Shown one piece after another: positions 18,078 through 26,582 of a DNA stretch of 64,000 bases (the first letter of the stretch is position 1; each line of letters begins with the position of its first letter). Made by a program: the position numbers and the translations under genes. This DNA comes from an uncultured Lachnospiraceae bacterium (GTDB lineage Bacteria > Bacillota > Clostridia > Lachnospirales > Lachnospiraceae). The notes under the pieces are model-generated. The model made no database searches, was not told the DNA's origin, and was given only the letters and a program-made list of their open reading frames with translations. The stretch is from NCBI GenBank assembly GCA_910588125.1, contig CAJUPI010000005.1, positions 1-64,000 on the forward strand, written 5' to 3'.

Positions 18078-18386
18078 CCATGTCATTAAGTTTAGCTCCG
18101 AGAATACTCAGCCCTGGAAAAAGGAGCGGGAAGAGGCGGGAAATGATCTGCTGTTTTTGACTTTGCAGGGATTTAGAATTCCTTAAATCCCTGAGTTTTG
18201 CGTGGAAACGAAAATCCACTCTGTCTGAGCGAAGCGAGTTTGGGGATTTTCGTTTCGCTTTTCGCAAAAATAAGGGATTTTAGGAATACTTGATCCCGAA
18301 ACCGGAAAAAACAGCAGATCATTTCCCGCCTCTTCCCGCTCCTTTTTCCAGGGCGTACCTTCTGAAAAAATCAACTAAATGACATC
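18078..18386. mobile_element. Repeat family 1, complete MITE-like element (copy 1)
   Basis: A ~309-bp element with long terminal inverted repeats. The left arm is CATGTCATTAAGTTTAG, then CCCTGGAAAAAGGAGCGGG and AAATGATCTGCTGTTTTT; the right arm is the near-exact reverse complement, ending CTAAATGACAT. Inside is a central hairpin, GAAACGAAAATCC with GGATTTTCGTTTC. It is flanked by a direct repeat of AGTTATTCG (18069-18077 and 18387-18395), which looks like a 9-bp target duplication; the identity extends left to 17 bp. It carries no transposase gene. Its right end meets the stop codon of the hybrid kinase gene. Confidence 0.85.
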
Positions 18387-20946
18387 AGTTATTCGACGAT
18401 TCTTTTCTGTGAACAAATTTCTCTAGCAGCCGGCATATCTCCTGGACGTCAATCGGCTTTGCCACATGGGCGTTCATTCCACAGTCCAGACATCTCTTGA
18501 TATCCTCAGAAAAGGCATCTGCTGTCATGGCAATAATCGGAATATCTGCATCCTCCCGATTAAGCTTCCGAATCCCCCATGCTGCTTCATAACCAGTCAT
18601 CACCGGCATTCGGATATCCATCAGCACTGCATCATAATACCCTACCGGCGACTTCTCAAACATCTCAATACAAATCTGTCCGTTCTCGGCGCGTTCCAGC
18701 TCCATCCCCATCTCTGACAAGAGCTCTTCCGCGATTTCCCAGTTCAGATCATTGTCCTCTGCCAGCAAAATCCTCATATTGCGGAAGGTGGCATCCTCCT
18801 CTGACTCCTCCGGAGTCTGCTCAATATGTCCAGCAAAAGATTTGAGTCCGTGATACAAAGTAGACTTGAACAAGGGCTTGCCGATAAAACCACTGACACC
18901 GGCTTCTCGCGCCTGATCCTCAATTTCGCTCCAGTCATAGGCCGAAATCAACAAAATCGGAACCTGATCTCCCATATGCCGGCGTATGCGCCGCGCCGTC
19001 TCGATACCGTCAATTCCCGGCAGCTTCCAATCCAAAAGAATAATCTGATAATCCTGATGGCGTTCATGGCTTTCCTCTACCTTTTGGATGGCGCTCTCAC
19101 CATCCAAAGTCCACTCTGCGTCAATCCCGATGGCCTTCAATGCCGTCACTGTACTCTCACAAAGCTGCTGATCATCATCCACCACCAGCATATTCCACTG
19201 GGGCAGAATCATCTCTGCCTCCTGAATTTCTGCTTTCTCCATATCCAGCGTGACATGGAATTCACTTCCCTTGCCAAGCTCACTCTCTACCTCGATGGTT
19301 CCTCCCATGGTATCGATGATATATTTGGTAATTGTCATTCCGAGGCCAGTACCCTCTGTCTTCCGTACACGGGCGCTGTCTTCCCTGGTAAAAGAATCAA
19401 ATATCTTTTCCTTAAACTCGGATGTCATACCAATCCCGGTGTCCTTCACCCACAGATGAATCCGTACATACGCTTCTCCCTTTGGCGATCCCTCTTCCCG
19501 CATGGCCACATGGATATTGCCACCCTCCGGAGTAAACTTGATGGCATTGGACAACAAATTCAGCAGAATCTGATTGAGCCGCACGCTGTCACAATATACA
19601 TTTTCTGTATGGATGTCATGGATCAGCACATCAAATTTCTGCTGTTTTGCCTTTACCTGAGGCTGTACAATGCTTACAATACTGTCCATGACCTCCCGAA
19701 GAGAAACCTGATCCATGTTGAGCGTCATCTTACCGCTCTCAATCTTGGACATATCAAGCACATCGTTGATAAGCCCAAGTAAATGCTTGCTGGACAAGGC
19801 AATCTTCCGCAGGCAATTCTGTATCTGTTGCGGATTATCTTGGTTCGCAATCGCGATCGCCGTCATTCCTACAATCGCATTCATCGGCGTACGGATGTCA
19901 TGGCTCATATTCGAGAGAAACTCACTCTTTGCTTTATTTGCAAAAAGCGCCTCCTGCCTTGCATCCTCCAACTGCCGGATCTGCTGCCGTGTCAGCTGAT
20001 AATAGCGGAAAAAAACCGCCAGCAGGGCGATCAGGATTATGACACATCCACCAAGCCCCACGACTTCCCATTGAACACCGAGCCTGTTGACCACCTTGTC
20101 CAGCTCTCCGAAGGGCATAACCGTAACTAAAAACCACTCCGAATATGGCAATTTCGTACAATATAGATGGCGCCGCTCTTCAGCAAGATGAATTACCGCC
20201 GAATAATCCTCGTTTCTATCCATGGCAGCAACCATTTCCTGAATTTGCCGCTCCGCCTCATTCGGATCATCCTCAAGAAGTCCTCGAATCCGATCAAAAT
20301 AACTGTTCCGGAAAGCATCCTCGCTCCGGATAACAAAGCTGCCATCCCGGCGGATAATATGCGAATATACCAGAGATTCCTCCCCATTCAAAGACAGCAT
20401 CTCACTGATATATTCCACCGGAAGCGCTATCACTACCGCTATGCTCTCCTCATTGTTGTCTTTCACCGGACAGGCATGAGGAATTCCCATCAATACAACC
20501 CGGTTTCCCCGGGTATCCTCGCCTACCGCCACTTTTTTTTGATTGTTTTGCAGAGATTGAAGGAACGGTTCCGAATCTACCACTTTCAGTTCGTCCCCGT
20601 AGAGCATTTCAAAATCTCCGTCCTGAGAATACAACCCCAGATACCCAAATCCTCTCGCCTGCGCATTATAAGCCAGCTCTTCCCGCAGCTTCTTATCGTC
20701 TGTATATTTCCCGGATGACAGCAAACGCTCCAAGTCTTCCACTTGAGACAGTCGCATTTCTATCGTCGTCTTAAAATGCAGCACAATCCTCTCGTTCATG
20801 CCAGACATATAAATATTTCCTACTTCGCTGATGGTATCGGCACTCTTGTAATTCATATAAACTGCAAGAAACGAAAAAATACCAACGCAAAGAACTGAAA
20901 CAAGAATGAGGCTGATTTGTAAAAATCGTATGGTTTTATTCTTCAT
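18385..20946 (-). CDS. Hybrid sensor histidine kinase with two receiver domains
   Basis: An 853-residue membrane kinase. It has a TM helix at ~7-29, an extracytoplasmic Cache-like sensor at ~30-285, and a second TM at ~288-312. The kinase core has His349 in SHDIRTPMNAIVG and an HATPase domain (NLLSNAIKFTPEGG, DTGIGM, GTGLGMTI). Two receivers follow, with Asp639 (LLDWKLPG) and Asp777 (LMDIRMP). I prefer the ATG at 20946, with GGGGGG 4 nt upstream, over an in-frame ATG at 20967 that has only GCAGGG near it. It is the last gene of a phosphorelay operon with an Hpt protein and an HD-GYP/GGDEF response regulator. The Asp-His-Asp flow through Hpt is inferred. Confidence 0.95.
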   Translation of the reverse strand: MKNKTIRFLQISLILVSVLCVGIFSFLAVYMNYKSADTISEVGNIYMSGMNERIVLHFKTTIEMRLSQVEDLERLLSSGKYTDDKKLREELAYNAQARGFGYLGLYSQDGDFEMLYGDELKVVDSEPFLQSLQNNQKKVAVGEDTRGNRVVLMGIPHACPVKDNNEESIAVVIALPVEYISEMLSLNGEESLVYSHIIRRDGSFVIRSEDAFRNSYFDRIRGLLEDDPNEAERQIQEMVAAMDRNEDYSAVIHLAEERRHLYCTKLPYSEWFLVTVMPFGELDKVVNRLGVQWEVVGLGGCVIILIALLAVFFRYYQLTRQQIRQLEDARQEALFANKAKSEFLSNMSHDIRTPMNAIVGMTAIAIANQDNPQQIQNCLRKIALSSKHLLGLINDVLDMSKIESGKMTLNMDQVSLREVMDSIVSIVQPQVKAKQQKFDVLIHDIHTENVYCDSVRLNQILLNLLSNAIKFTPEGGNIHVAMREEGSPKGEAYVRIHLWVKDTGIGMTSEFKEKIFDSFTREDSARVRKTEGTGLGMTITKYIIDTMGGTIEVESELGKGSEFHVTLDMEKAEIQEAEMILPQWNMLVVDDDQQLCESTVTALKAIGIDAEWTLDGESAIQKVEESHERHQDYQIILLDWKLPGIDGIETARRIRRHMGDQVPILLISAYDWSEIEDQAREAGVSGFIGKPLFKSTLYHGLKSFAGHIEQTPEESEEDATFRNMRILLAEDNDLNWEIAEELLSEMGMELERAENGQICIEMFEKSPVGYYDAVLMDIRMPVMTGYEAAWGIRKLNREDADIPIIAMTADAFSEDIKRCLDCGMNAHVAKPIDVQEICRLLEKFVHRKESSNN

Positions 20947-20973
20947 CGAACCCCCCTGAAAGCTCATCCCTGC

Positions 20974-21336
20974 TTATGCCGGATTTCCTGCCTGTAACTC
21001 CTCTATAGCCGCCACAGTCTGACGGTAATCTGCCTCTACCCGCTGAACCAGTTCATCGGTATCCGCTCCATAACCCGCACGAAGGTTTTCCGTCAAAAGA
21101 TGGCTGGATTCATACAGTTTAGTAAAACTCAAATTCTGGCAAACTCCTTTGATCGTGTGAGCCGCCCGAAATGCTTCTTCGTAATTCCCGGTTTCCATTG
21201 AACTGACAAGCAGCTCATGACTTTTATCATTGAGGAATTTCAGTACAAATTTCTGAACCATCTTTTCACTGCGCAAGCGGCTGAGAACCCCCTCATAGTC
21301 TCCTTCCAAAGCTGTATAGCATTCTTTCAATGTCAT
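20974..21336 (-). CDS. Histidine phosphotransfer (Hpt) protein
   Basis: A 120-residue helical protein with the Hpt motif AHTIKGVCQNLSF, phospho-acceptor His60. Hpt proteins carry phosphate between receiver domains in multistep phosphorelays. It lies between the response regulator gene (22 nt upstream) and the hybrid kinase gene, and so is the evident shuttle between the kinase receivers and the REC-HD-GYP-GGDEF output protein. A ribosome site (AGAAAAGGGGAA) precedes the ATG. Confidence 0.92.
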   Translation of the reverse strand: MTLKECYTALEGDYEGVLSRLRSEKMVQKFVLKFLNDKSHELLVSSMETGNYEEAFRAAHTIKGVCQNLSFTKLYESSHLLTENLRAGYGADTDELVQRVEADYRQTVAAIEELQAGNPA

Positions 21337-21357
21337 ATTATTCCCCTTTTCTCCTGT

Positions 21358-23454
21358 TTAATTATCAGGCTTTTCTTCACTGCCGTCAATCGGTGAGATC
21401 ACCGACAGCATTTCCTGCATCGTGTCATCGTAGAAGCGGTACTGCCCCCTGCCGGATCGTTTCACGGAATAGAGAGCCTGATCCGCTGCATGGAACATCT
21501 TATCGTAATCCGTACCTACCATATCCGTCCGTGCTACTCCCATGCTGACAGAAATCTGAAAATCCTCATAAGTTCCTTCCAGGGAAGTAAAAATCCGCTG
21601 AATCGCCGTCTCTGCTTCCTCTCTATATTCCAAAAAAATCAGAAATTCATCCCCGCCGACTCTTGCGGCGATATCTCCGCCCCGGATACTCCGACGCAGC
21701 TGTTCTGCCATATGAATCAACACTTTATCCCCGAACATATGGCCGTAATTATCATTGGCCTGTTTAAAATGATCCAAATCAAAAATCGCCAACGCAAAAT
21801 TCCCCGTTTGCCGGTTTCCTATTCTTTCTTTAATTCGTTCTTTCGCATAATTATGATTGAACAGTCCGGTCATGGAATCATGCGACGCCATTTGCACCAA
21901 TGCATCAATCCGCGTCCTTTCATCATGAATATCCGTGGTCTTACCAATCGCTCCCATATATCTCGGAGGCTCATCTGTCGACCACATCGCCCGGCCGACA
22001 GTCCTCATCCAGCGTTTTTCGCCATGAATACAAATTTCATGATCGTATTTGATCTGTGGGTGCTCCGGTGTTGTGCTCCGCAACTCACTGGAAATGGCTC
22101 GTAGCGTTCCGATTCCCATCATCTCCTGAACCTTCTCATTATTGTGCGGATCCATCAAGATCTCATCCAGTCCGAGCTTCTTCGCACCATAACCAGATAC
22201 AGTCACCATAGGAGGCGCTACCGTATATTCAAATTGAATCTCCTCAGACATATCTGCAAAAAAGCTGTATTTCATCCGTTCATGCTCCAAAAGCTGCAAT
22301 GTGCGCTCCGAAGCCGACAGATCCTCATGGCGGAGCAGCTCCTCTGCCACATTCTGCATTTGCCGCTGGCTTGCCCGGGCATCGCTGTCAAAACGGAGCT
22401 CCTCCTTCAAAACACTCTCTATCTCCTTCAAGCACTCCATCAGGAGGGGATTGAATTGGCCGCATTTGCCTTCCAATATCATGTTGACGGCCACCTCATG
22501 AGAAAACGCCTTTTTATACACACGTTCGCTTGTCAGGGCATCATAGACATCTGCCAGTGCCACCACCTGGGCCGATACTGGTATCTCATCTCCCTTCAGG
22601 CCGTCCGGATAACCGCGCCCGTCATAGCGCTCATGATGCCAGCGGCAGATCTCATAAGCTCGCTTAATCAGAGGCTCCTCCTGATGCATCGGCAATGCCT
22701 TCAGCATCTCGGCCCCCACCAGTGTGTGCTTCTTCATAATCTCAAATTCTTCGTCCGTCAGGCGCCCTGGTTTGTTCAGCACCTCTCCCGGTATCGATAT
22801 CTTTCCGATATCATGCAGGGCAGACGCCGTACAGATCAGTGAAATCTCGGATCGCGGAAGCTGATAAGCACTGTCCTTATGTCCCAGGTGCTTTAAAAAA
22901 AGCTCTGTCAGTGTGCGGATATGCAGCACATGCATCCCGCTCTCTCCGTTCCTGAACTCTACGATATGGCTCAGGATATCTACCATCAGCCCGCTCTGCT
23001 GCTCTTTCTCATAAATCTGATCGGCAACCAGATCAATGAGCCGCTTCTGCTTTGCATAAAGCAAAATCGTATTCACCACACGGCGGTGAAGAATCAATGC
23101 GTCAAAAGGCCGGCTGATAAACTCCGTAACCCCCAGCTCATAAGCACGCTCAATATGCGTGGACGCAGTCTCTGCCGAAATCACAATCACTGGAATATCT
23201 TCAATCCAGCGATGCTTGTTCATCACTGTCAGAACACCGAAACCATCCATCTCCGGCATTACGATGTCGAGCAGCAACAGGGAAATCGAATTCCCGTATT
23301 TTTGGAGAATCGAAACCGCTTCTACTCCATTCTCCGCCTCCATAATCTCATACTCATCGCCCAACATATCTGTCAGAATCGACCGGTTCATCTCGGAATC
23401 ATCTGCAATCAGGATAGTCTGTCTGGGACTCTTCTTACCGTTAATAAAGCTCAC
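21358..23454 (-). CDS. Response regulator with HD-GYP and GGDEF domains (GTG start)
   Basis: A 698-residue cytoplasmic output protein. REC is at ~10-130 with Asp63 (LLLDIVMPEMDG). The HD-GYP domain at ~155-330 keeps its metal and signature residues (ALHDIGK, HHERYDGRGYP), so it should hydrolyse cyclic-di-GMP. A PAS-like segment at ~400-520 precedes a GGDEF domain at ~535-690 with an intact active site (ARVGGDEFLIF), which would synthesise cyclic-di-GMP. Both opposing activities look functional; regulation by phosphorylation is likely. The start is GTG at 23454, with GAGG 7-8 nt upstream. First gene of the phosphorelay operon. Confidence 0.95.
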   Translation of the reverse strand: MSFINGKKSPRQTILIADDSEMNRSILTDMLGDEYEIMEAENGVEAVSILQKYGNSISLLLLDIVMPEMDGFGVLTVMNKHRWIEDIPVIVISAETASTHIERAYELGVTEFISRPFDALILHRRVVNTILLYAKQKRLIDLVADQIYEKEQQSGLMVDILSHIVEFRNGESGMHVLHIRTLTELFLKHLGHKDSAYQLPRSEISLICTASALHDIGKISIPGEVLNKPGRLTDEEFEIMKKHTLVGAEMLKALPMHQEEPLIKRAYEICRWHHERYDGRGYPDGLKGDEIPVSAQVVALADVYDALTSERVYKKAFSHEVAVNMILEGKCGQFNPLLMECLKEIESVLKEELRFDSDARASQRQMQNVAEELLRHEDLSASERTLQLLEHERMKYSFFADMSEEIQFEYTVAPPMVTVSGYGAKKLGLDEILMDPHNNEKVQEMMGIGTLRAISSELRSTTPEHPQIKYDHEICIHGEKRWMRTVGRAMWSTDEPPRYMGAIGKTTDIHDERTRIDALVQMASHDSMTGLFNHNYAKERIKERIGNRQTGNFALAIFDLDHFKQANDNYGHMFGDKVLIHMAEQLRRSIRGGDIAARVGGDEFLIFLEYREEAETAIQRIFTSLEGTYEDFQISVSMGVARTDMVGTDYDKMFHAADQALYSVKRSGRGQYRFYDDTMQEMLSVISPIDGSEEKPDN

Positions 23455-23578
23455 TCTCCATTCCTCAAAGCAAAATTATATTGGGGATATGTAAAAACTA
23501 GTTTTGTTGCCAGGTTCCCAATATAGCAGATAACTCTTCTGTATCCCAGGGATAAGAAAAGCTTCTGCTACGTATATC

Positions 23579-23607
23579 AGTATAGCATATTTCATGAGAT
23601 GGGGCAA
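23579..23607 (-). promoter_or_regulatory. Promoter of the phosphorelay operon
   Basis: On the minus strand a -35 TTGCCC (23602-23607) and a -10 TATACT (23579-23584) are 17 bp apart, about 125 nt before the GTG start of the response regulator. No riboswitch fold is recognised in the leader. Confidence 0.6.
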
Positions 23608-23643
23608 GTTGTTTTCCCAGTCGAAAAATAGGAGTTGCATAGG

Positions 23644-23700
23644 CCAATGTCATTAAGTTTAGCTCTGAGAATACCCAGCCAGGGAAAAAGGAGCGGGAAG
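23644..23700. repeat. Left-end fragment of repeat family 1
   Basis: CCAATGTCATTAAGTTTAG followed by a CAGCCAGGGAAAAAGGAG-type arm, a clear left terminus of family 1 cut off after GCGGGAAG. It sits between the promoter of the phosphorelay operon and the 3' end of rnfB. Confidence 0.85.
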
Positions 23701-23725
23701 ACTGCCTTCTTTGCAATCTTCCCGC
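23684..23725 (-). terminator. rnf operon terminator formed in part by repeat family 1
   Basis: Reading on the minus strand from the rnfB stop, GCGGGAAGA (23725-23717) pairs with TCTTCCCGC (23701-23693) around a 15-base loop. The pyrimidine run TCCTTTTTCCC follows. The second stem half and the T-run are the arm of the family-1 fragment at 23644-23700. Confidence 0.75.
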
Positions 23726-23731
23726 CAAAAA

Positions 23732-24523
23732 CTACAATATTACTTTAGATGGGCATTTTGCCGCACATTTGCCGCAGTTCGTACACTTGCTATAATCAAT
23801 CACTGCCACATTATTCTCCATATGAATCGCATCAAACTCACACTGCTTGGTACACAGCGTACATGCAATACATCCATTATCACATTTGGCCTTGACATCC
23901 TTACCCTTGTCATGGGAAGAACACTGGACTAAATGCTCCGCGGAATAAGGCACCAGCTCAATCAGGTGGTTCGGACAGGTAGCCACGCATTTGCCGCAGG
24001 CCACACACTTCTCTTTATCGACCACCGCAACCCCGTCAATAACATGAATAGCATCAAATGCACATGCCTTAACACAGGAGCCATAGCCCATGCATCCATA
24101 AGTACATGCCTTCTCACCGCCTCCCGGCACCACTGCGACCTTGGCACAATCGTCAATGCCGAAATAATTATACTGGACACGTGCTTTGTCGCAGGTTCCT
24201 TTGCATTTTACAAAAGCTACCTTTTTTTCCGACCCGCCGCTCTCCACGCCCATGATGGCGGCAATCTTGTCAGCCACATCCGGGCCTCCCACCGGGCAGG
24301 CATTCACTGCTGCTGTACCGGCGGCGATGGCAGCCGCAAGACCGTCACACCCCGGGAATCCGCAACCGCCGCAGTTGTTGCCCGGCAGCTCAGCGCGGAC
24401 CAAAATCTCTTTTTCATCTACTTCTACTTTAAACTGCTCACTGGCAATCCCCAGCAGCACACCGATAACGATACCGATGGCGCCGATGATGACTGCCGCT
24501 AAAAGCAAACCTGTCATATTCAT
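23732..24523 (-). CDS. rnfB: Rnf complex subunit B, iron-sulfur ferredoxin receiver
   Basis: RnfB accepts electrons from reduced ferredoxin and passes them into the membrane part of the Rnf complex. The 263 residues hold one N-terminal TM helix (~5-27), a 4Fe-4S motif in CGGCGFPGCDGLAAAI, then ferredoxin-type clusters: CMGYGSCVKAC, CVACGKCVATCP, CIACTLCTKQC and CTNCGKCAAKCP. Last gene of rnfCDGEAB, 16 nt after rnfA. The C-terminus ends at the last cluster and lacks the long extension of some homologues. Transcription is ended by the hairpin at 23684-23725. Confidence 0.97.
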   Translation of the reverse strand: MNMTGLLLAAVIIGAIGIVIGVLLGIASEQFKVEVDEKEILVRAELPGNNCGGCGFPGCDGLAAAIAAGTAAVNACPVGGPDVADKIAAIMGVESGGSEKKVAFVKCKGTCDKARVQYNYFGIDDCAKVAVVPGGGEKACTYGCMGYGSCVKACAFDAIHVIDGVAVVDKEKCVACGKCVATCPNHLIELVPYSAEHLVQCSSHDKGKDVKAKCDNGCIACTLCTKQCEFDAIHMENNVAVIDYSKCTNCGKCAAKCPSKVIL

Positions 24524-24539
24524 CTTTTTAAGCCACCCC

Positions 24540-25118
24540 CTATTTAATCAGGCCGGAAAAGCCCATGAATGCGATTGCCATCAGACCGGAGGTGATCAGT
24601 ACGATCGGCGACCCCTGGAAATTGAAGGGGATATCGTTATCTTCAATGCTTTCCCGGATGCTTGCCAACAGTACAATCGCCACGGTAAAGCCCACTGCCG
24701 TACCAAAACCGTTTGCCACGCTGAAAATAAAGTTATATTCCTTCTGCACGTTGGTCAGGGCGGAACCCAGCACTGCGCAATTGGTGGTAATCAGCGGCAG
24801 GAACACGCCCAACGCCTGATACAGGGAGGGCACATTCTTTTTTAAGAACATCTCCACAAACTGCACCAACGCTGCAATCACCAGAATGAAAGCAATCGTC
24901 TGCAGATAGGTGACGTTAAAAGGTACCAGCACGAAGGTATAGATCAAGTTTGTCACAATCGATGCCAGCACGATTACGAAGATAACCGCTCCTCCCATGC
25001 CAAGGGAAGTGTCAACCTTCTTGGATACTCCTAAAAATGGGCACAGGCCCTGGAACTGACTCAGGATAATGTTATTCACCAGGGCAGCGCCTACAATTAC
25101 TAAAATCAACTCTTTCAT
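24540..25118 (-). CDS. rnfA: Rnf complex membrane subunit A
   Basis: A 192-residue protein with six membrane helices. It keeps the two cysteines known in RnfA/NqrE proteins to help bind a membrane-embedded 2Fe-2S cluster: FQGLCPFLG near residue 26 and TTNCAVLG near 113. It pairs with RnfE, which has the matching pair. GAGGAGGG precedes the ATG, overlapping the end of rnfE by close spacing (14 nt). Length and motifs are standard. Confidence 0.97.
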   Translation of the reverse strand: MKELILVIVGAALVNNIILSQFQGLCPFLGVSKKVDTSLGMGGAVIFVIVLASIVTNLIYTFVLVPFNVTYLQTIAFILVIAALVQFVEMFLKKNVPSLYQALGVFLPLITTNCAVLGSALTNVQKEYNFIFSVANGFGTAVGFTVAIVLLASIRESIEDNDIPFNFQGSPIVLITSGLMAIAFMGFSGLIK

Positions 25119-25132
25119 CTATCGCGCCCTCC

Positions 25133-25951
25133 TCAATCTTTTTTGGCTACCGCGGCGTCCTGCGCGGCGGCTTTCTCTGCTGCTGCTTTCTTGGCTACCG
25201 CTGCCTTTTCCGCTGCCGCTTTCTTCGCTGCGGCCGCCTCGGCCTCTGCCTTCTCACGCACAACTTCCAGCGCCGCATGATTGGACATGCAGGAAGCGCC
25301 GCTACAGCTTGCACAGTTGCCTCCGCATGCCAGCGCAGACTTAGGTGCAGAGCCGTTGGTCGCCGACGGTGCCTTGAACTTGTTCTGCAAAGCAGTCAGT
25401 CCGGCCAGCACAAAGAATGCACCTGGCGCCAGGCCAAAGATAGTGATCCGGAAATCCTCCGGGATAAACTCGAAACCAAATACCGCGCCTGCTCCCAGGA
25501 TCTCACGTACAATAGCGATACAGGTCAGACCTACGGTAAAGCCAAGCCCCATACCGATTCCGTCAAAAGCAGATTCCAGAGGCCCGTTTTTCGCCGCATA
25601 AGCCTCGGCACGGCCCAAGATAATACAGTTAACCACGATCAGGGGGATAAAAATACCCAGGGAACTGTACAGGCTCGGTACAAATGCCTGCAAAAGCAGC
25701 TGCACAATAGTAACCAGCGATGCCACAATAACAATATATGCCGGAATTCTCACCCGATCCGGAATGATCTTCCGCAGTGCGGAAATAATCAGGTTGGAAA
25801 ATACCAGAACCGCTGTGGTGGACAGCCCCATGCCCACGCCGTTCGTCGCCGTGGTGGTAACTGCCAGGGTCGGACACATGCCCAGCATCAGCACGAAGGT
25901 CGGGTTTTCCTTGATAATGCCGTTATAAATACGTTCTATACATTTATTCAT
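25133..25951 (-). CDS. rnfE: Rnf complex membrane subunit E with Cys- and Ala/Lys-rich tail
   Basis: Residues 1-195 are a normal six-helix RnfE, with the cluster cysteines in LMLGMCPTLAVT and VVNCIILGRAEAY. After residue ~200 comes an unusual tail of about 70 residues: a cysteine cluster (CGGNCASCSGASC), then a charged helical low-complexity stretch of AAAEKAAVAKK-type repeats. Typical RnfE proteins end before this. I chose the ATG at 25951, with GGAGGTGGG upstream; a longer frame to 25990 overlaps rnfG and lacks a ribosome site. The cysteines could bind another iron-sulfur cluster or metal; this is inference. Confidence 0.95.
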   Translation of the reverse strand: MNKCIERIYNGIIKENPTFVLMLGMCPTLAVTTTATNGVGMGLSTTAVLVFSNLIISALRKIIPDRVRIPAYIVIVASLVTIVQLLLQAFVPSLYSSLGIFIPLIVVNCIILGRAEAYAAKNGPLESAFDGIGMGLGFTVGLTCIAIVREILGAGAVFGFEFIPEDFRITIFGLAPGAFFVLAGLTALQNKFKAPSATNGSAPKSALACGGNCASCSGASCMSNHAALEVVREKAEAEAAAAKKAAAEKAAVAKKAAAEKAAAQDAAVAKKD

Positions 25952-25964
25952 GATTTCCCACCTC

Positions 25965-26582
25965 CTACTGCGCCAGGCAGTTCTTTGCAAAGTAAACTGC
26001 CGCGTTCACCGCGCCGGTCACCGCATTGGAGGTGATCGTCGCACCGCTGATAGCGTTAATTTCATTATCCGCGGATGCACCATTTTTCGTCACTGCAAAG
26101 GCATCCACATTCTTTCCGGCGTATTGAGCCTTCCACTCAGGCTTCTGGGCATTCATTCCCAGTCCCGCCGTCTCTGCCAGAGTAAGGAATTCGATTCCAT
26201 TGACCGTACCATCCGCCAGGATGCCCACAGATACGGTAATCGCTCCGCCATAACCATCCTTGGAGGTAGTGGTGACTACATAACCCGCCAAATTACCGGA
26301 CGCATCCAGTGCAAGCGCCGACTCATCCACCGTCACATTGCCAAAGCCCATACCTGCAATATCTGCGTTTGCCGAAGCCCGGATACCACTCTCGTCATTC
26401 TCATCAACTTCAAAAGACACCGCATCCGGCAACACGGTCCGGAAAGCTGCCTCCTTGGCCGCTTGCTCGGCAATCGCGATCGGCTCCTTCGTTACCTCAT
26501 AGACTCCGCCCAGACATGCCCCTGCCACCAAAGTGATCGTAAACAAAATCAGGGCGTCCTTCATAAATCCACCTTTACTCAT
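25965..26582 (-). CDS. rnfG: Rnf complex subunit G, covalent FMN carrier
   Basis: A 205-residue protein with an N-terminal membrane helix (~8-28) and an extracytoplasmic FMN-binding domain. The attachment motif is SGATITSNAVT near residue 183; the threonine is modified with FMN by an ApbE-type transferase, which is not encoded in this window. The ATG overlaps the rnfD stop codon by 4 nt (ATGA), showing translational coupling. A second in-frame Met at codon 7 has AAAGGTGG before it and could be used instead. Confidence 0.96.
   Translation of the reverse strand: MSKGGFMKDALILFTITLVAGACLGGVYEVTKEPIAIAEQAAKEAAFRTVLPDAVSFEVDENDESGIRASANADIAGMGFGNVTVDESALALDASGNLAGYVVTTTSKDGYGGAITVSVGILADGTVNGIEFLTLAETAGLGMNAQKPEWKAQYAGKNVDAFAVTKNGASADNEINAISGATITSNAVTGAVNAAVYFAKNCLAQ

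Noticed and set aside
18067-18267. 66- and 69-codon minus-strand frames with near-identical products (also 57948-58157)
   Set aside because: Their similarity follows from the family-1 elements they lie in; no ribosome site, and the sequence is explained by inverted arms.
18826-19782. 318-codon plus-strand frame
   Set aside because: Opposite the hybrid kinase core; no ribosome site and no domain.
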